In this document: in pieces, positions 34,878 through 44,866 of the stretch | How positions within the stretch are numbered: the first letter of the stretch is position 1 | How the letters are laid out: every line of letters starts with the position of its first letter | NCBI GenBank assembly: GCA_027619975.1 | Contig: JAQCGX010000027.1 | Span: forward strand, 1 to 48,421 | Length of the DNA: 48,421 nucleotides | Origin: Nitrospinota bacterium | GTDB lineage: Bacteria; Nitrospinota; Nitrospinia; Nitrospinales; VA-1 | Reading direction: 5' to 3' | The notes under the pieces: model-generated | What the model was told of the DNA's origin: nothing | The model's input: only the letters and a program-made list of their open reading frames with translations | The model's database searches: none | Made by a program: the position numbers and the translations under genes

Positions 34878-36605
34878 ATGACTTTACTTAATAACACGCT
34901 CCCTGAAATTCGTCGCGGAAAACTCAAATCCCTTTTGCATGCAGGCAAAACCGTCCGTGTCATGGAAGCTCATAACGGATTGAGCGGGATTGTCGCCAAC
35001 GATGCCAGAGTGGAAGGCATCTGTGATAACACACCGGTCACCCGTGAGTTCGACGCCATTTGGGAAAGCAGTCTGACCGATTCCGCTTCCAAGGGTCACC
35101 CCGACATTGAAGTGATCAGCTTTGATTCCCGGTTGCACACCATTCATGAGATTCTTGCGGTCACTCACAAGCCCATGATCGTCGATGGAGATACAGGCGG
35201 CGATGCCAACAACTTCGAATACATGGTTACCAAGCTGGAACGCGCGGGGGTTTCTGCGGTCATCATAGAAGACAAGGTGTTTCCCAAAAGAAACAGCCTG
35301 GAAGCGGGAACAAAGCAGACTCTGCAGGAACCGGAAATATTCGCGCAAAAAATCCGCCGGGGAAAAAGTGTCCTGGCCACCGATGATTTCATGATCATCG
35401 CCCGCCTGGAAAGCCTGATCGCAGGCATGGGTCTGGAAGACGCACTGGAACGTGCAAGAATTTATCTGCTGGCCGGAGTCGATGGGATCATGATCCACTC
35501 CAAATCCAAAAGCCCGGATGAAATTCTGAGTTTTGCGGAAAGCTACCGCCATCTTTTGAACGAACTCAAACTCGACAAACCGCTCATCTGCGTTCCCACA
35601 ACCTACAACACCATCACCGAAGATGAATTGAGCGCCGCCGGTTTCCGTGTCATCATTTATGCCAATCATCTGCTGCGCAGTGCCTATAAATCCATGCTGG
35701 AAGTGAGCAAGACCCTTCTCCTCAACCAGAGGTCATTTGAGGCGGACCCTTTGTGCTCGCCAGTCCGTGAAATTTTTAAAGCCGTTGGCTTTCTGGACAT
35801 CAAGGAAAAAGATCAACAGGACGAACTCTCGACCAATCTGCCGGTCATCATTCCCGCCGCCGGGGAAGACCCGCATTTTAAACCGCTGCTAAACGGCAAG
35901 CCCAAAGCCATGATGGAAATCGCCGGAATGACCCTCCTTGACCGGCAAATCGACACACTGAATAAGGGAAACCTCAACGACATCACCGTCGTTGCCGGCT
36001 ACGCCGCGGACCAGATGAAGGCCGAAGGTGCGACGATTTTAAAAAATTCGGCTTATAAAAATGGCTCCATGTTGCACAGCATTTTTACGGCCAGGGAAAA
36101 GATGAATAACGGCTTCCTCATGCTGTACTCGGACATCCTTCTGGAAAATCATATCGTCACCAAATTGACGGATTGCCGGGAAGATATCGTGCTGGTGGCG
36201 GACAACACCATTCAATATCAGCGGGCAGAAGATGGAAAAGTGCTGGATTTCATCATCAGCAAACACAAGCATCAACCCAGCCGCCGACGCATCAGCGTCG
36301 ATTACGAAAACAGCATTGCCAAGATCGGCAACAAGATCAACCCGGAAACCGCAACCCATGAGTTTATTGGGCTGGCAAAATTTTCAAAAACCGGAGCCGA
36401 GCAGTTTATCCAGACCTATCAGGATTGCGTACAAAACTATAAAGGGAAATTCCAGGAAGCCGCTGATATAGCGGATTTCACCTTCACGGATTTGATCCAG
36501 GAAATGATCGATCGCGGATTTGTCATCCATTTTCTGGAAATTCACAAAGGCTGGCTGGAGATTCACCGGGAAGAAGACATTGCCCTGGCCAACAAATTCC
36601 TGTAA
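34878..36605 (+). CDS. PEP mutase fused to a nucleotidyltransferase
   Basis: A 575-residue bifunctional protein. Residues about 25-300 are a phosphoenolpyruvate mutase, with DGDTGG at 103-108 and the signature EDKVFPKRNS at 131-140, the enzyme that makes the first C-P bond of phosphonates. Residues about 322-575 are a MobA/PntC-like nucleotidyltransferase: PAAGEDPHFKP (326-336) replaces the usual AAGxGxR loop, then KPKAMMEIAG (341-350) and LYSDILLEN. Such fusions usually precede activated phosphonates or sugar-phosphonates. No phosphonopyruvate decarboxylase or transaminase is in the window, so the product cannot be named. Proline tRNA synthetase follows 50 bp downstream. Confidence 0.87.
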   Translation: MTLLNNTLPEIRRGKLKSLLHAGKTVRVMEAHNGLSGIVANDARVEGICDNTPVTREFDAIWESSLTDSASKGHPDIEVISFDSRLHTIHEILAVTHKPMIVDGDTGGDANNFEYMVTKLERAGVSAVIIEDKVFPKRNSLEAGTKQTLQEPEIFAQKIRRGKSVLATDDFMIIARLESLIAGMGLEDALERARIYLLAGVDGIMIHSKSKSPDEILSFAESYRHLLNELKLDKPLICVPTTYNTITEDELSAAGFRVIIYANHLLRSAYKSMLEVSKTLLLNQRSFEADPLCSPVREIFKAVGFLDIKEKDQQDELSTNLPVIIPAAGEDPHFKPLLNGKPKAMMEIAGMTLLDRQIDTLNKGNLNDITVVAGYAADQMKAEGATILKNSAYKNGSMLHSIFTAREKMNNGFLMLYSDILLENHIVTKLTDCREDIVLVADNTIQYQRAEDGKVLDFIISKHKHQPSRRRISVDYENSIAKIGNKINPETATHEFIGLAKFSKTGAEQFIQTYQDCVQNYKGKFQEAADIADFTFTDLIQEMIDRGFVIHFLEIHKGWLEIHREEDIALANKFL

Positions 36606-36655
36606 GACAACACTCTCACTCAAATTTATACGTCTTAAAGAAAGAAACAAGGTTT

Positions 36656-38374
36656 ATGCATTATTCCAAAATGTTCCTTCCCACACTCAAGGAATCCCCC
36701 GCAGATGCGGAAGTTATCAGTCACAAGTTGATGGTGCGGGCAGGAATGGTCCGCCAGGTGGCGTCAGGAATCTATTCCATTCTTCCGCTGGGTCTTAGAG
36801 TCCTTAAAAAAGTAGAACAAATCATTCGCGAGGAAATGAACCGCATTGCAGGCCAGGAAGTCTACCTTCCCAGCATCCAACCGGCGGAACTCTGGCAGGA
36901 AAGCGGACGCTGGGATTTTTATGGCAAAGAACTCCTGAGAATCCAGGACCGGCACAATCGGCAATTTTGCTATGGGCCGACGCATGAAGAAATCATCACC
37001 GACATTGTCAGAAAAGAGGTCAAGTCCTACCGCCAGCTTCCCCTCCTAATGTACCAAATTCAAACCAAATTCCGGGACGAGGTCCGTCCCCGTTACGGCA
37101 TCATGCGCGGGCGCGAGTTCATGATGAAAGACGCTTACAGCTTTCATGCCGACGACGCCGATGCCCAGAAAACCTATAAGAATGTGGCCGGTGCCTACAC
37201 GAACATTTTTCAGCGCTGTGGGTTGGAGTTTAAAATGGTCGAAGCCGATTCCGGGAACATCGGTGGCAACTTCTCGCATGAATTTGCCGTATTGGCCGAC
37301 TCAGGAGAAGACCATATCGGTTTTTGCGATTCCTGCGACTACGCTTCCAACCTCGAACTCGCCGAAGCCAAGGCCCCCTCTCCCCCCGCCGCCACGCCCT
37401 CCCAATTGGACGAACTCATAGAAGTTGTAACTCCAGGGAAAAAGTCGGTGAAGGACGTTTCCGAATTTTTATCAATCCAGCCCCGACAAATTGTCAAAAC
37501 CATCCTGTTTGAATCCGATCAGGGCCTGATCGCCGCTCTGGTCCGTGGGGATCACGAGATCAACCCGATCAAGCTAAAAAACCTCGTCGGCGCTGAATGG
37601 ATGCATCCCGCCGCCGAAAAGATCATCGCAGAGCAGGCTGCTGTCCCGTGCGGGTTTGTTGGGCCTGTGGGCTTAAAGATGAAAATAGTTGCCGATCGGG
37701 AAGTGGAGGTTCTCCACAATTTTGTGACCGGCGCCAATAAAATGGACACCCATTTTACCGGGGTTCAGATGGGTCGAGACTTTAAAACCGAAAAAATCGC
37801 TGATATCCGTCAAGTGATTGAGGGCGAACCGTGTCCCCGATGCGCCTCCGGAACCTACAAGGTAAAACGCGGGATTGAAGTGGGCCACATATTCATTTTG
37901 GGGACCAAATACAGCAAAGCCATGAACGCCGTCTTTCTGGACCATAATGGAAAAGAAAATCAAATAGTTATGGGATGCTACGGGGTGGGTGTCGGGCGCA
38001 CGGCCGCCGCCGCCATCGAACAAAATCATGATGACAACGGAATTATCTGGCCTGTCGCCATCTCTCCCTTCGCCGTCCATATCATCCCGACCAATTATTC
38101 CGTTGACGCTATCAAAAATGCCTGTGATTCCGCCTACAAAGCCCTATTAGATCAAAATTTGGAGGTTTTACTGGATGACCGACCCGACCGGTTGGGGGTC
38201 AAGCTGAAAGATGCCGATCTTCTGGGCATTCCCCTGCAAATGATTATCGGCCCTAAAAACCTGGAAGCCGGAAAAGTTGAGATTAAAATAAGAAAAACCA
38301 GTGAATCTGAGCTGTATGAGTTTCCAGAGGTATTGGAAAAAATTCCTGAAATCCTTAAGAGCCTTTCTTCCTGA
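36656..38374 (+). CDS. proS: Prolyl-tRNA synthetase (bacterial type)
   Basis: A 572-residue class II aminoacyl-tRNA synthetase charging tRNA-Pro. Motif 2 is seen in the FRDEVRPRYGIMRGREFMMKD-type region, and motif 3 in the GCYGVGVGRT segment. Between them lies a YbaK-like editing insertion (about 235-400) that hydrolyses mischarged Ala-tRNA-Pro, marking the bacterial ProS type. The anticodon-binding domain closes the C terminus. AAGG precedes the ATG. The terminator-like hairpin after it separates proS from rimP. Confidence 0.95.
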   Translation: MHYSKMFLPTLKESPADAEVISHKLMVRAGMVRQVASGIYSILPLGLRVLKKVEQIIREEMNRIAGQEVYLPSIQPAELWQESGRWDFYGKELLRIQDRHNRQFCYGPTHEEIITDIVRKEVKSYRQLPLLMYQIQTKFRDEVRPRYGIMRGREFMMKDAYSFHADDADAQKTYKNVAGAYTNIFQRCGLEFKMVEADSGNIGGNFSHEFAVLADSGEDHIGFCDSCDYASNLELAEAKAPSPPAATPSQLDELIEVVTPGKKSVKDVSEFLSIQPRQIVKTILFESDQGLIAALVRGDHEINPIKLKNLVGAEWMHPAAEKIIAEQAAVPCGFVGPVGLKMKIVADREVEVLHNFVTGANKMDTHFTGVQMGRDFKTEKIADIRQVIEGEPCPRCASGTYKVKRGIEVGHIFILGTKYSKAMNAVFLDHNGKENQIVMGCYGVGVGRTAAAAIEQNHDDNGIIWPVAISPFAVHIIPTNYSVDAIKNACDSAYKALLDQNLEVLLDDRPDRLGVKLKDADLLGIPLQMIIGPKNLEAGKVEIKIRKTSESELYEFPEVLEKIPEILKSLSS

Positions 38375-38457
38375 CAACTTCCCCCGCTCGAAACTTTCTC
38401 TTGCAACCCGGTACCTCTTTTAGTAGAATCTACTTGAAATTTAGAGCTCGTGCGCGG

Positions 38458-38489
38458 AATGCGGGTTTATATCCCCGCATTTTTTTTTG
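38458..38489 (+). terminator. Intrinsic terminator between proS and rimP
   Basis: AATGCGGG (38458-38465) pairs with CCCGCATT (38474-38481) across a short AT-rich loop and is followed by a run of eight or more T residues. It can end proS transcription or, if a promoter lies just upstream, act as an attenuator for the rimP-nusA operon. The leader has a second weaker hairpin (ACGGAAAATCC facing GGATTTTCGT, about 38584-38609) before the rimP start. Confidence 0.75.
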
Positions 38490-38667
38490 CCATCGGCAGG
38501 CGGATAATTGGTTAAATCACCGGATCACCACCCGATTTAGATAAAAATAGCATTCATCCAATCAACGACCCAGCCGCAAGTGGACGGAAAATCCGACAAG
38601 GATTTTCGTTTAAAAGCCGTACAAGCTACAGGGAATAAAACCCACTGGCGGGATTTAATTTTTGAAC

Positions 38668-39129
38668 ATGCCCAAAGCCTCGATCACCGAATCGATTATA
38701 GAGATCATTGAACCTGTCATTCGGGAAGAGTCCCTGGAGCTGGTGGATGTTGAATACAAAAAAACAGGAAAAATCTGGACGTTGCGGGTCTTTATAGATA
38801 AAGACCAGGGGATCACTGTCGACGACTGTACAAAAATCAGCCGTCACATTGAAGACACGATAGAAATTGATGAACTCATTGCAAATCCATTTGTATTAGA
38901 AGTTTCCTCCCCCGGTCTGGATCGGCCTTTGAAAAAGGAAAAAGATTTTTTAAGGTATCGGGATAAACCGGCGGAAATCAAAACCTTTTCTCTTATAGAA
39001 AACCGCAAAAGTTTTAAAGGAATCATCCAGGACTGCAAGGAAAAAGTTCTTTATTTGAATGAGGACGGCGCCTCAATAAAAATCCCGCTGGATACAATCG
39101 CTAAAGCAAAACTAATCATTGAATTTTAA
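38668..39129 (+). CDS. rimP: Ribosome maturation factor RimP
   Basis: A 153-residue protein for 30S ribosomal subunit maturation. Family features include EPVIREESLELVDVEYKK, the conserved DKDQGITVDDC and SSPGLDRPLK stretches. The ATG at 38668 is favoured over a TTG two codons earlier. It is the first gene of the classical rimP-nusA-infB operon, and nusA starts 11 bp after its stop. Confidence 0.93.
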   Translation: MPKASITESIIEIIEPVIREESLELVDVEYKKTGKIWTLRVFIDKDQGITVDDCTKISRHIEDTIEIDELIANPFVLEVSSPGLDRPLKKEKDFLRYRDKPAEIKTFSLIENRKSFKGIIQDCKEKVLYLNEDGASIKIPLDTIAKAKLIIEF

Positions 39130-39140
39130 CAATTGAAATC

Positions 39141-40754
39141 ATGAGCACCGAAACCCTCAGTCTTATAGAACAAATCGCCAGGGAAAAAGGCCTGGATGTA
39201 AGCGTTTTGATCAATGCTCTCAAAAGCGCCGTGGAAGCTGCCGCCCGAAAGCGAATGCCGCACTCCAAAGAACTCCACAGTGAGTTCAATGAAGAAACAG
39301 GCGAGGTGGAGATTTTCGCCGACAAAACCGTGGTCGAGGAGGTCACCCTTCCCGACGAACAAATCAGCCTTGAAGAAGCGCAAGCCATCGTCCCTGAAGT
39401 AGAACTTGGGGAGCAGGTACTGGTCCAGCAGGTGCTGGAAAACTACGGAAGAATCGCGGCCCAACTGGCAAAACAGGTTATTATTCAGAAAGTACGCGAA
39501 GCTGAAATTGACCAGATATACAAAGAATTTGTCAATAAAAAGGGTGAATTGATCAACGGCATCATGCAACACTACGAGCACGGTGATGTCATTGTCGAAC
39601 TTGGAAAGGCCGAAGGGATATTGCCGCGAAGGGAGCAGGTGTTTCGGGAAACATTTAATCGCGGAGAGCGGATTCGCGCCTATGTCCTGGATATACGAAA
39701 GACCGCCAAAAATGCCATGGTCATTTTATCCCGAACCCATACGGGATTGATCAAACGCCTTTTTGAAATGGAAGTCCCTGAAATCAGCGAAGGCATGGTC
39801 GAAATCATGGGCATCGTTCGGGAGCCCAATGGGCGCACTAAAATCGCCGTCAGAACCAATGATCGTGATATTGATGCCGTCGGCGCCTGTGTGGGAATGC
39901 GCGGAATGCGGGTTCAAGCCATCGTTCAGGAACTGCGCGGGGAAAAAATTGATGTCGTCGAGTACTCGGAAGATCCGGAAGCTTTTATAAGAAACGCCCT
40001 CAGTCCCGCTAAAATTTCCAGGATCATCATGAACGAGCCGGCGAGGAGCATGACCATTATTGTAGCCGACGATCAGATGTCTCTTGCCATCGGCAAAAAA
40101 GGGCAAAACGTGCGTCTGGCCGCCAAGCTGGTGAAATGGAAAATAGATATCCATGGAGAAGGGGAAGCCACCACAGTTCATGATTCGGGAGGACTTTTTT
40201 CTCCCAAAAAAGTGTCCACCCGGCAGGACTTTTTGGATCTTATCAAAGAGACCAAGGGGTTGGGCGAAAAAATCATGTCCGCTCTGTTTGCCGGAGACGT
40301 TGTATCCTTTAAGGAAGCCTTGAGCCGGGGAGTGAAAGGGTTGACCCTGTTACCCGGCATCGGTCCCAAAAAGGCAGAGGCCATTCTGGAGCTGGTACAC
40401 GAAGAGTATGCAGAGCACCCTCAGGAAGAGGTTCAAGAGACCACTTCTGCAGAAGACACAGAGGAAATGGAAGAAGTTGCGACTGCTCCTGAAGAGGAAA
40501 TGGTTGAAGAAGCCGCCGAGGAAGTAGAAATTGATGCGGAGGCTGATGAAGATGAGGATGAGCAGGATATCCTCGTCGACGAACTGGTTGGCATCGACAG
40601 CAATATCATAGAAATTCTGAAACAAAATGAATTCCAAACGTTCGCGGAACTATCGATCACTCCTCTGGAGGAACTTGTGGACATTGAAGGGATTGATGAA
40701 AGCGTCGCCCAATCAATCCTTGCCCAGGCTCAGCAGCGGATAAACAATTCTTAA
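39141..40754 (+). CDS. nusA: Transcription termination/antitermination protein NusA
   Basis: A 537-residue RNA polymerase-associated factor. The N-terminal polymerase-binding domain (1-130), S1 domain (about 135-200), and KH1 and KH2 (about 200-345, with GACVGMRGMRVQ and AIGKKGQNVRLA) are in order. Two helix-hairpin-helix units follow (LPGIGPKKAE and the final 55 residues), separated by a very acidic, likely disordered linker of about 70 residues (E/D-rich, 405-475). The linker is longer than usual. infB follows after 57 bp. Confidence 0.95.
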   Translation: MSTETLSLIEQIAREKGLDVSVLINALKSAVEAAARKRMPHSKELHSEFNEETGEVEIFADKTVVEEVTLPDEQISLEEAQAIVPEVELGEQVLVQQVLENYGRIAAQLAKQVIIQKVREAEIDQIYKEFVNKKGELINGIMQHYEHGDVIVELGKAEGILPRREQVFRETFNRGERIRAYVLDIRKTAKNAMVILSRTHTGLIKRLFEMEVPEISEGMVEIMGIVREPNGRTKIAVRTNDRDIDAVGACVGMRGMRVQAIVQELRGEKIDVVEYSEDPEAFIRNALSPAKISRIIMNEPARSMTIIVADDQMSLAIGKKGQNVRLAAKLVKWKIDIHGEGEATTVHDSGGLFSPKKVSTRQDFLDLIKETKGLGEKIMSALFAGDVVSFKEALSRGVKGLTLLPGIGPKKAEAILELVHEEYAEHPQEEVQETTSAEDTEEMEEVATAPEEEMVEEAAEEVEIDAEADEDEDEQDILVDELVGIDSNIIEILKQNEFQTFAELSITPLEELVDIEGIDESVAQSILAQAQQRINNS

Positions 40755-40811
40755 ATAATATATAGGCTTTCTACGAGTACTATAATGTATTTGATTTGAA
40801 GGAGATTTTAC

Positions 40812-43226
40812 TTGGCAAAAATTCGCATAAATAAATTAGCATTGGAACTCAATATTCAAAACGACCAGATTATTGATGCCTTGCATAAAAAAGATATTCC
40901 GGTCAAAAATTATATGAGCTCCATTGATGAGGAGACGGCGAATTATGTCCGCGAGTTGTACAACCCCCAAGCTGCCACAGCCAACACTGCAAAGGTCAAG
41001 GCAAAAACTAAGATCACTATAAAAACCGCCGCGAAAAAAGCAGCCGCCCCGAAGGCTAAAATAAAAACCATAACGAAAGCAGTGGCTGTCGCTAAAAAAC
41101 CCGAACCTGTAATAGCTAAAAAGACTGCTGTCAAAGCGGCTGTCGAGGCACAAGACACTTTAGCGGAAAAAGAACCTGCTGTAAAAGAAAAGAAGGACAA
41201 AGTAAAGCTTACTGAAATTCTCACCCCGGAAATACTCAAAGCCAGGCTTGATGCCAAAAAAGTTGAGTTAGCAAAAGCGCCGAAAAAAACTGGCTTAAAA
41301 ATCGTTAAGATGGAAGAAAAAGCCAGGGAACCTGAAAAAAAGGCACAACCGGCACCCAAACCCGTTAAGGAAAAAACAAAATCCAAAGAACGAAAAGCCC
41401 CTCCAAAAAAAGGGAGAGCCACTCCTGACGAAGTCACCGCACCCCTTCCGCCTAAAAAAATTGAAGGCGAAGCGGAAACCTTTGAGACCGTCCAAATCAC
41501 ACCCAATATCCACATCAGGGACCTGGCTGACAAACTGAAATGCGCCCCAAATGATATCATCATGGAATTGATGGGCCTCGGAATCATGACCACCATCAAT
41601 CAAAGTCTCGATTTTGATGTTGCCAGTAAAGTTGCGGATAAAAGGGGGTATGAAGTCGAGGCAATCGCTCCCAAGTCGGAAGCCGGTTTTGAAGAGGAAG
41701 AGGAAGACCTGGCAGCAGATCGCATTCACAGGGGACCCATCGTGACCATCATGGGTCATGTGGATCACGGCAAAACGTCTCTTTTGGATGCCATTCGGAA
41801 AACAAATCTTACTCAACAGGAAGCAGGCGGCATCACCCAGCACATAGGCGCCTATCAGGCAAGAATCAAAAACTCACCCATCACATTTCTCGACACTCCC
41901 GGCCATGAAGCCTTCACGGCCATGCGCGCCCGTGGGGCGCAGGTGACGGATATCGTCGTTCTGGTGGTAGCCGCAGACGACGGCATCAAACCACAAACCA
42001 AAGAAGCCATCGACCATGCCAACGCGGCGGGAGTTCCTATTTTGGTGGCGATCAACAAGATCGACAAACCCGACGCCAAGCCGGAAGAAGTGAAAAAACA
42101 ACTCGCGGACCTGGGACTTTTGCCCGAGGACTGGGGTGGACAAACAATTTTTACCGAAGTCTCCGCCTTGGCAAAAACCGGAATAGACCACCTTCTGGAA
42201 ATGATTCTTTTGCAGGCCGAAATCATGGATCTGAAGGCCAACCCGAAAATAAAAGCCCGGGCCGTGGTTATTGAGTCAAAGCTGGATAAAGGGCGAGGCC
42301 CTGTGGCGACGCTGATCGTGCAAAAGGGAACACTGAAAATCGGCGACCCGTTTATCGTTGGATGTTATTTTGGTAAAGTTCGAGCCTTAATAAATGACAA
42401 AGGTCAGAAAATTAGTAAAGCTCCGCCCTCCACACCTGTCGAGGTGGTCGGGCTTCCCGAGGTTCCTCAACCCGGTGACCAGTTCATGGTGGTGCAGGAT
42501 GAAAAGAAAGCCCGGCAACTCAGTAGTTTAAAACAGCAACATCAAAGAGAATCGATACTGGCCCAATCCTCCCGCATTACCATGGACGACCTGCATCAAC
42601 AGATCATCGAAGGAAAAATTAAAGAGCTCAATCTGATCATCAAGGCCGATGTGCAGGGGTCTATCCCAGCGGTTAAAGAGGCCTTCTCAAAACTCGAAGG
42701 CGATGAAGTCAGAATCAAAATCATTCATGATGCTGTGGGAGGAATCACCGAGTCGGATGTGTTGCTCTCCAGCGCTTCCAATGCCATCATCATCGGGTTC
42801 AATGTGCGCCCCACCGATAAAGCGGCGCAGCTTGCGGCCAAAAACAATGTCGATATCCGGTTGTACAGCATTATTTATGACGCGATCGATGATATGAAAA
42901 AAGCCATGGACGGCCTTCTTGAGCCCAAGTTCAAGGAAATTATCACTGGCCGGGCGGAAGTCCGCCAGGTATTCACCGTTCCCAAAATTGGCTCGATCGC
43001 TGGTTGTCAGGTGGTTTCCGGGAAAATGGAGCGTAACCTGGATGCCCGGCTCATCCGCGACAGCGTGGTTGTTTACACGGGGAAAATCTCCTCCCTTAGA
43101 AGGTTTAAGGAAGATGTCAAGGAAGTCCCCTCCGGATACGAATGTGGATTGTGCTTCGATAAATTTCAGGATATGAAACAAGGGGATATCGTTGAACCTT
43201 TCACCTTGGAAGAGATAACTGTTTAG
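40812..43226 (+). CDS. infB: Translation initiation factor IF-2
   Basis: An 804-residue GTPase that brings initiator tRNA to the 30S subunit. An N-terminal helical IF2N domain and a long Lys/Ala-rich, low-complexity region (about 60-215) lead into a second IF2N domain and then the G domain with G1 GHVDHGKT (315-322), G3 DTPGH (361-365) and G4 NKID (415-418). Domains II-IV follow. The start is TTG with AAGGAGA seven bases upstream. It is part of the rimP-pnp operon; YlxP follows 22 bp later. Confidence 0.96.
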   Translation: MAKIRINKLALELNIQNDQIIDALHKKDIPVKNYMSSIDEETANYVRELYNPQAATANTAKVKAKTKITIKTAAKKAAAPKAKIKTITKAVAVAKKPEPVIAKKTAVKAAVEAQDTLAEKEPAVKEKKDKVKLTEILTPEILKARLDAKKVELAKAPKKTGLKIVKMEEKAREPEKKAQPAPKPVKEKTKSKERKAPPKKGRATPDEVTAPLPPKKIEGEAETFETVQITPNIHIRDLADKLKCAPNDIIMELMGLGIMTTINQSLDFDVASKVADKRGYEVEAIAPKSEAGFEEEEEDLAADRIHRGPIVTIMGHVDHGKTSLLDAIRKTNLTQQEAGGITQHIGAYQARIKNSPITFLDTPGHEAFTAMRARGAQVTDIVVLVVAADDGIKPQTKEAIDHANAAGVPILVAINKIDKPDAKPEEVKKQLADLGLLPEDWGGQTIFTEVSALAKTGIDHLLEMILLQAEIMDLKANPKIKARAVVIESKLDKGRGPVATLIVQKGTLKIGDPFIVGCYFGKVRALINDKGQKISKAPPSTPVEVVGLPEVPQPGDQFMVVQDEKKARQLSSLKQQHQRESILAQSSRITMDDLHQQIIEGKIKELNLIIKADVQGSIPAVKEAFSKLEGDEVRIKIIHDAVGGITESDVLLSSASNAIIIGFNVRPTDKAAQLAAKNNVDIRLYSIIYDAIDDMKKAMDGLLEPKFKEIITGRAEVRQVFTVPKIGSIAGCQVVSGKMERNLDARLIRDSVVVYTGKISSLRRFKEDVKEVPSGYECGLCFDKFQDMKQGDIVEPFTLEEITV

Positions 43227-43248
43227 TTGATTTTTAACGAGTGGTCTC

Positions 43249-43554
43249 ATGTTAGTCGGCTGTTGTTCGCTAAAATTTTTTCTACATGGAAACAATTCCT
43301 TAAAAGAGAAGCGGCGGATCACGAAGTCGATCAAGGACCGGGTCAAAAACAAGTTTAATATTTCCATCGCCGAAATTGGAGATCAGGATGTCTGGCAGAA
43401 CCTGCATCTTGGAATTGTGGCGGTGGGGTCGGATTTCAAATACCTGGATGGTTTGATGAACAAGGTAGTGGAGTCAATAGATAACATGCATTTGGCGGAG
43501 ATGACCGATTGTCAGATCAAGACGGTTCAACTCGGTCCTCTGGACCCCAAATGA
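43249..43554 (+). CDS. ylxP: YlxP/DUF503 family protein
   Basis: A 101-residue DUF503 protein (N terminus MLVGCCSLKFFLHGNNSLKE, then KRRITKSIKDRVKNKFNISI). YlxP is associated with ribosome assembly in some bacteria, consistent with its place between infB and rbfA. Length matches the family. The gap to rbfA is 19 bp. Confidence 0.9.
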   Translation: MLVGCCSLKFFLHGNNSLKEKRRITKSIKDRVKNKFNISIAEIGDQDVWQNLHLGIVAVGSDFKYLDGLMNKVVESIDNMHLAEMTDCQIKTVQLGPLDPK

Positions 43555-43573
43555 AATTGGAAAATGCAGTAAT

Positions 43574-43918
43574 ATGCGGTTCAAACGCTCCCAAAGAATC
43601 CAGGAACTCCTACTGGAAGAGATTTCCAAGATGATTCAACATGGGTTAAAAGACCCCAGAATCGGGTTTGCCACCATCACCCAGGTGGATGTCACTGACA
43701 ATCTCAAGCATGCGAATGTTTATGTCAGCGTAATGGGTACGGATCAGGAAAAGCAAGACACTCTGGATGCATTCACAAGTGCCAAGGGGTATATTCGCAG
43801 GACTCTGGGCAAGAACCTTTATTTGAGATACATCCCGCAACTGGACTTCATACGCGATGAAACCCAGGCCAATGTGGATAAAATTTCAAAGTTACTCAGG
43901 GATCTCCATCTTGAATGA
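43574..43918 (+). CDS. rbfA: Ribosome-binding factor A
   Basis: A 114-residue cold-adaptation and 30S-maturation factor with a KH-type fold. The N-terminal FKRSQRIQELLLEEISKMI and C-terminal YIPQLDFIRDETQANVDKI segments match RbfA. Its TGA stop overlaps the TTG start of truB by 8 bp. Confidence 0.94.
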   Translation: MRFKRSQRIQELLLEEISKMIQHGLKDPRIGFATITQVDVTDNLKHANVYVSVMGTDQEKQDTLDAFTSAKGYIRRTLGKNLYLRYIPQLDFIRDETQANVDKISKLLRDLHLE

Positions 43919-44840
43919 GATAGTTAATTTATATAAGCACCAGGGACCGTCTTCTTTCAGTATGGTGCAATCGGTAAAAAAAATTCTAGGAGTGAAAAAA
44001 GCCGGCCACATTGGGACATTAGACCCTATGGCCGAAGGTATACTGCCCATTTGCATCAATAAATCGACTCGGATCATTCAATTTTTATCGTCACTGCCAA
44101 AAGTTTACACCGCCGAAATGGTCCTGGGCACGTCCACAGACACCCAGGATGCCACTGGCAAGGTGACTGCGACCGGAGATCCCGAAAATATTTCCGATGC
44201 AGATATCCGGGCCACGCTCGAGACCTTTTGGGGAGCGCAAAATCAAATTCCGCCCATGTTTTCGGCTAAAAAGAAAAAAGGAATTCCACTTTACAAATTG
44301 GCTAGAAATGGTATTACTATCGACAGAAAGCCGGCTTCCATCACTATTCATTCTATTGAATTTTTGAAAAGGGAGGGAAATCGAGTTACTTTTGAAGTAA
44401 AATGTTCCGCTGGAACTTACATTCGAACCATTTGCTACGATTTCGGCCAAAAGCTGGGATGTGAGGCTCATATGGGACGACTGGTCAGAAATCAGGTCGG
44501 AAATTTTGACATTAAAACCTCCTGCACCCTGGAGGAACTGGAAACAGCGGTTAAAGATGGAAGTCTTTCCAGTAAACTGATTCCCGTGGAGCAAGCCCTC
44601 AGTTTTCTTCCGGAGATCCGCATTAAAGAGAATTTTGTCAGTTCCATCGCCAATGGTATAGCGCCCCTAAAGTCCTCCCTGGAGACCATTCCCAATCGGT
44701 TCCAGCCGGGAATGAACTTAAGGGTTTCCCACGTTAGCAATCATTTGCTTGCTATTGCCGAGCCTATTGTCGATCAGGACGCTTATGCCCAACTTTCCCC
44801 AGGGGAAGTGGCTTTTAGATTGAAACGAGTTTTAATTTAA
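43911..44840 (+). CDS. truB: tRNA pseudouridine-55 synthase TruB
   Basis: A 309-residue enzyme that makes the T-loop pseudouridine 55 in tRNA. The catalytic aspartate lies in GTLDPMAEGILP. GTYIRTI, typical of the family, is also present, and the C-terminal 50 residues resemble a PUA-like domain. The TTG at 43911 is chosen over the upstream in-frame start at 43857 because AGGGA precedes it and the normal N terminus (NEIVNLYKHQGPSS) begins here. It overlaps rbfA by 8 bp. Confidence 0.92.
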   Translation: MNEIVNLYKHQGPSSFSMVQSVKKILGVKKAGHIGTLDPMAEGILPICINKSTRIIQFLSSLPKVYTAEMVLGTSTDTQDATGKVTATGDPENISDADIRATLETFWGAQNQIPPMFSAKKKKGIPLYKLARNGITIDRKPASITIHSIEFLKREGNRVTFEVKCSAGTYIRTICYDFGQKLGCEAHMGRLVRNQVGNFDIKTSCTLEELETAVKDGSLSSKLIPVEQALSFLPEIRIKENFVSSIANGIAPLKSSLETIPNRFQPGMNLRVSHVSNHLLAIAEPIVDQDAYAQLSPGEVAFRLKRVLI

Positions 44841-44866
44841 CAATATAAAACGCTGGAAGAAGGTTG

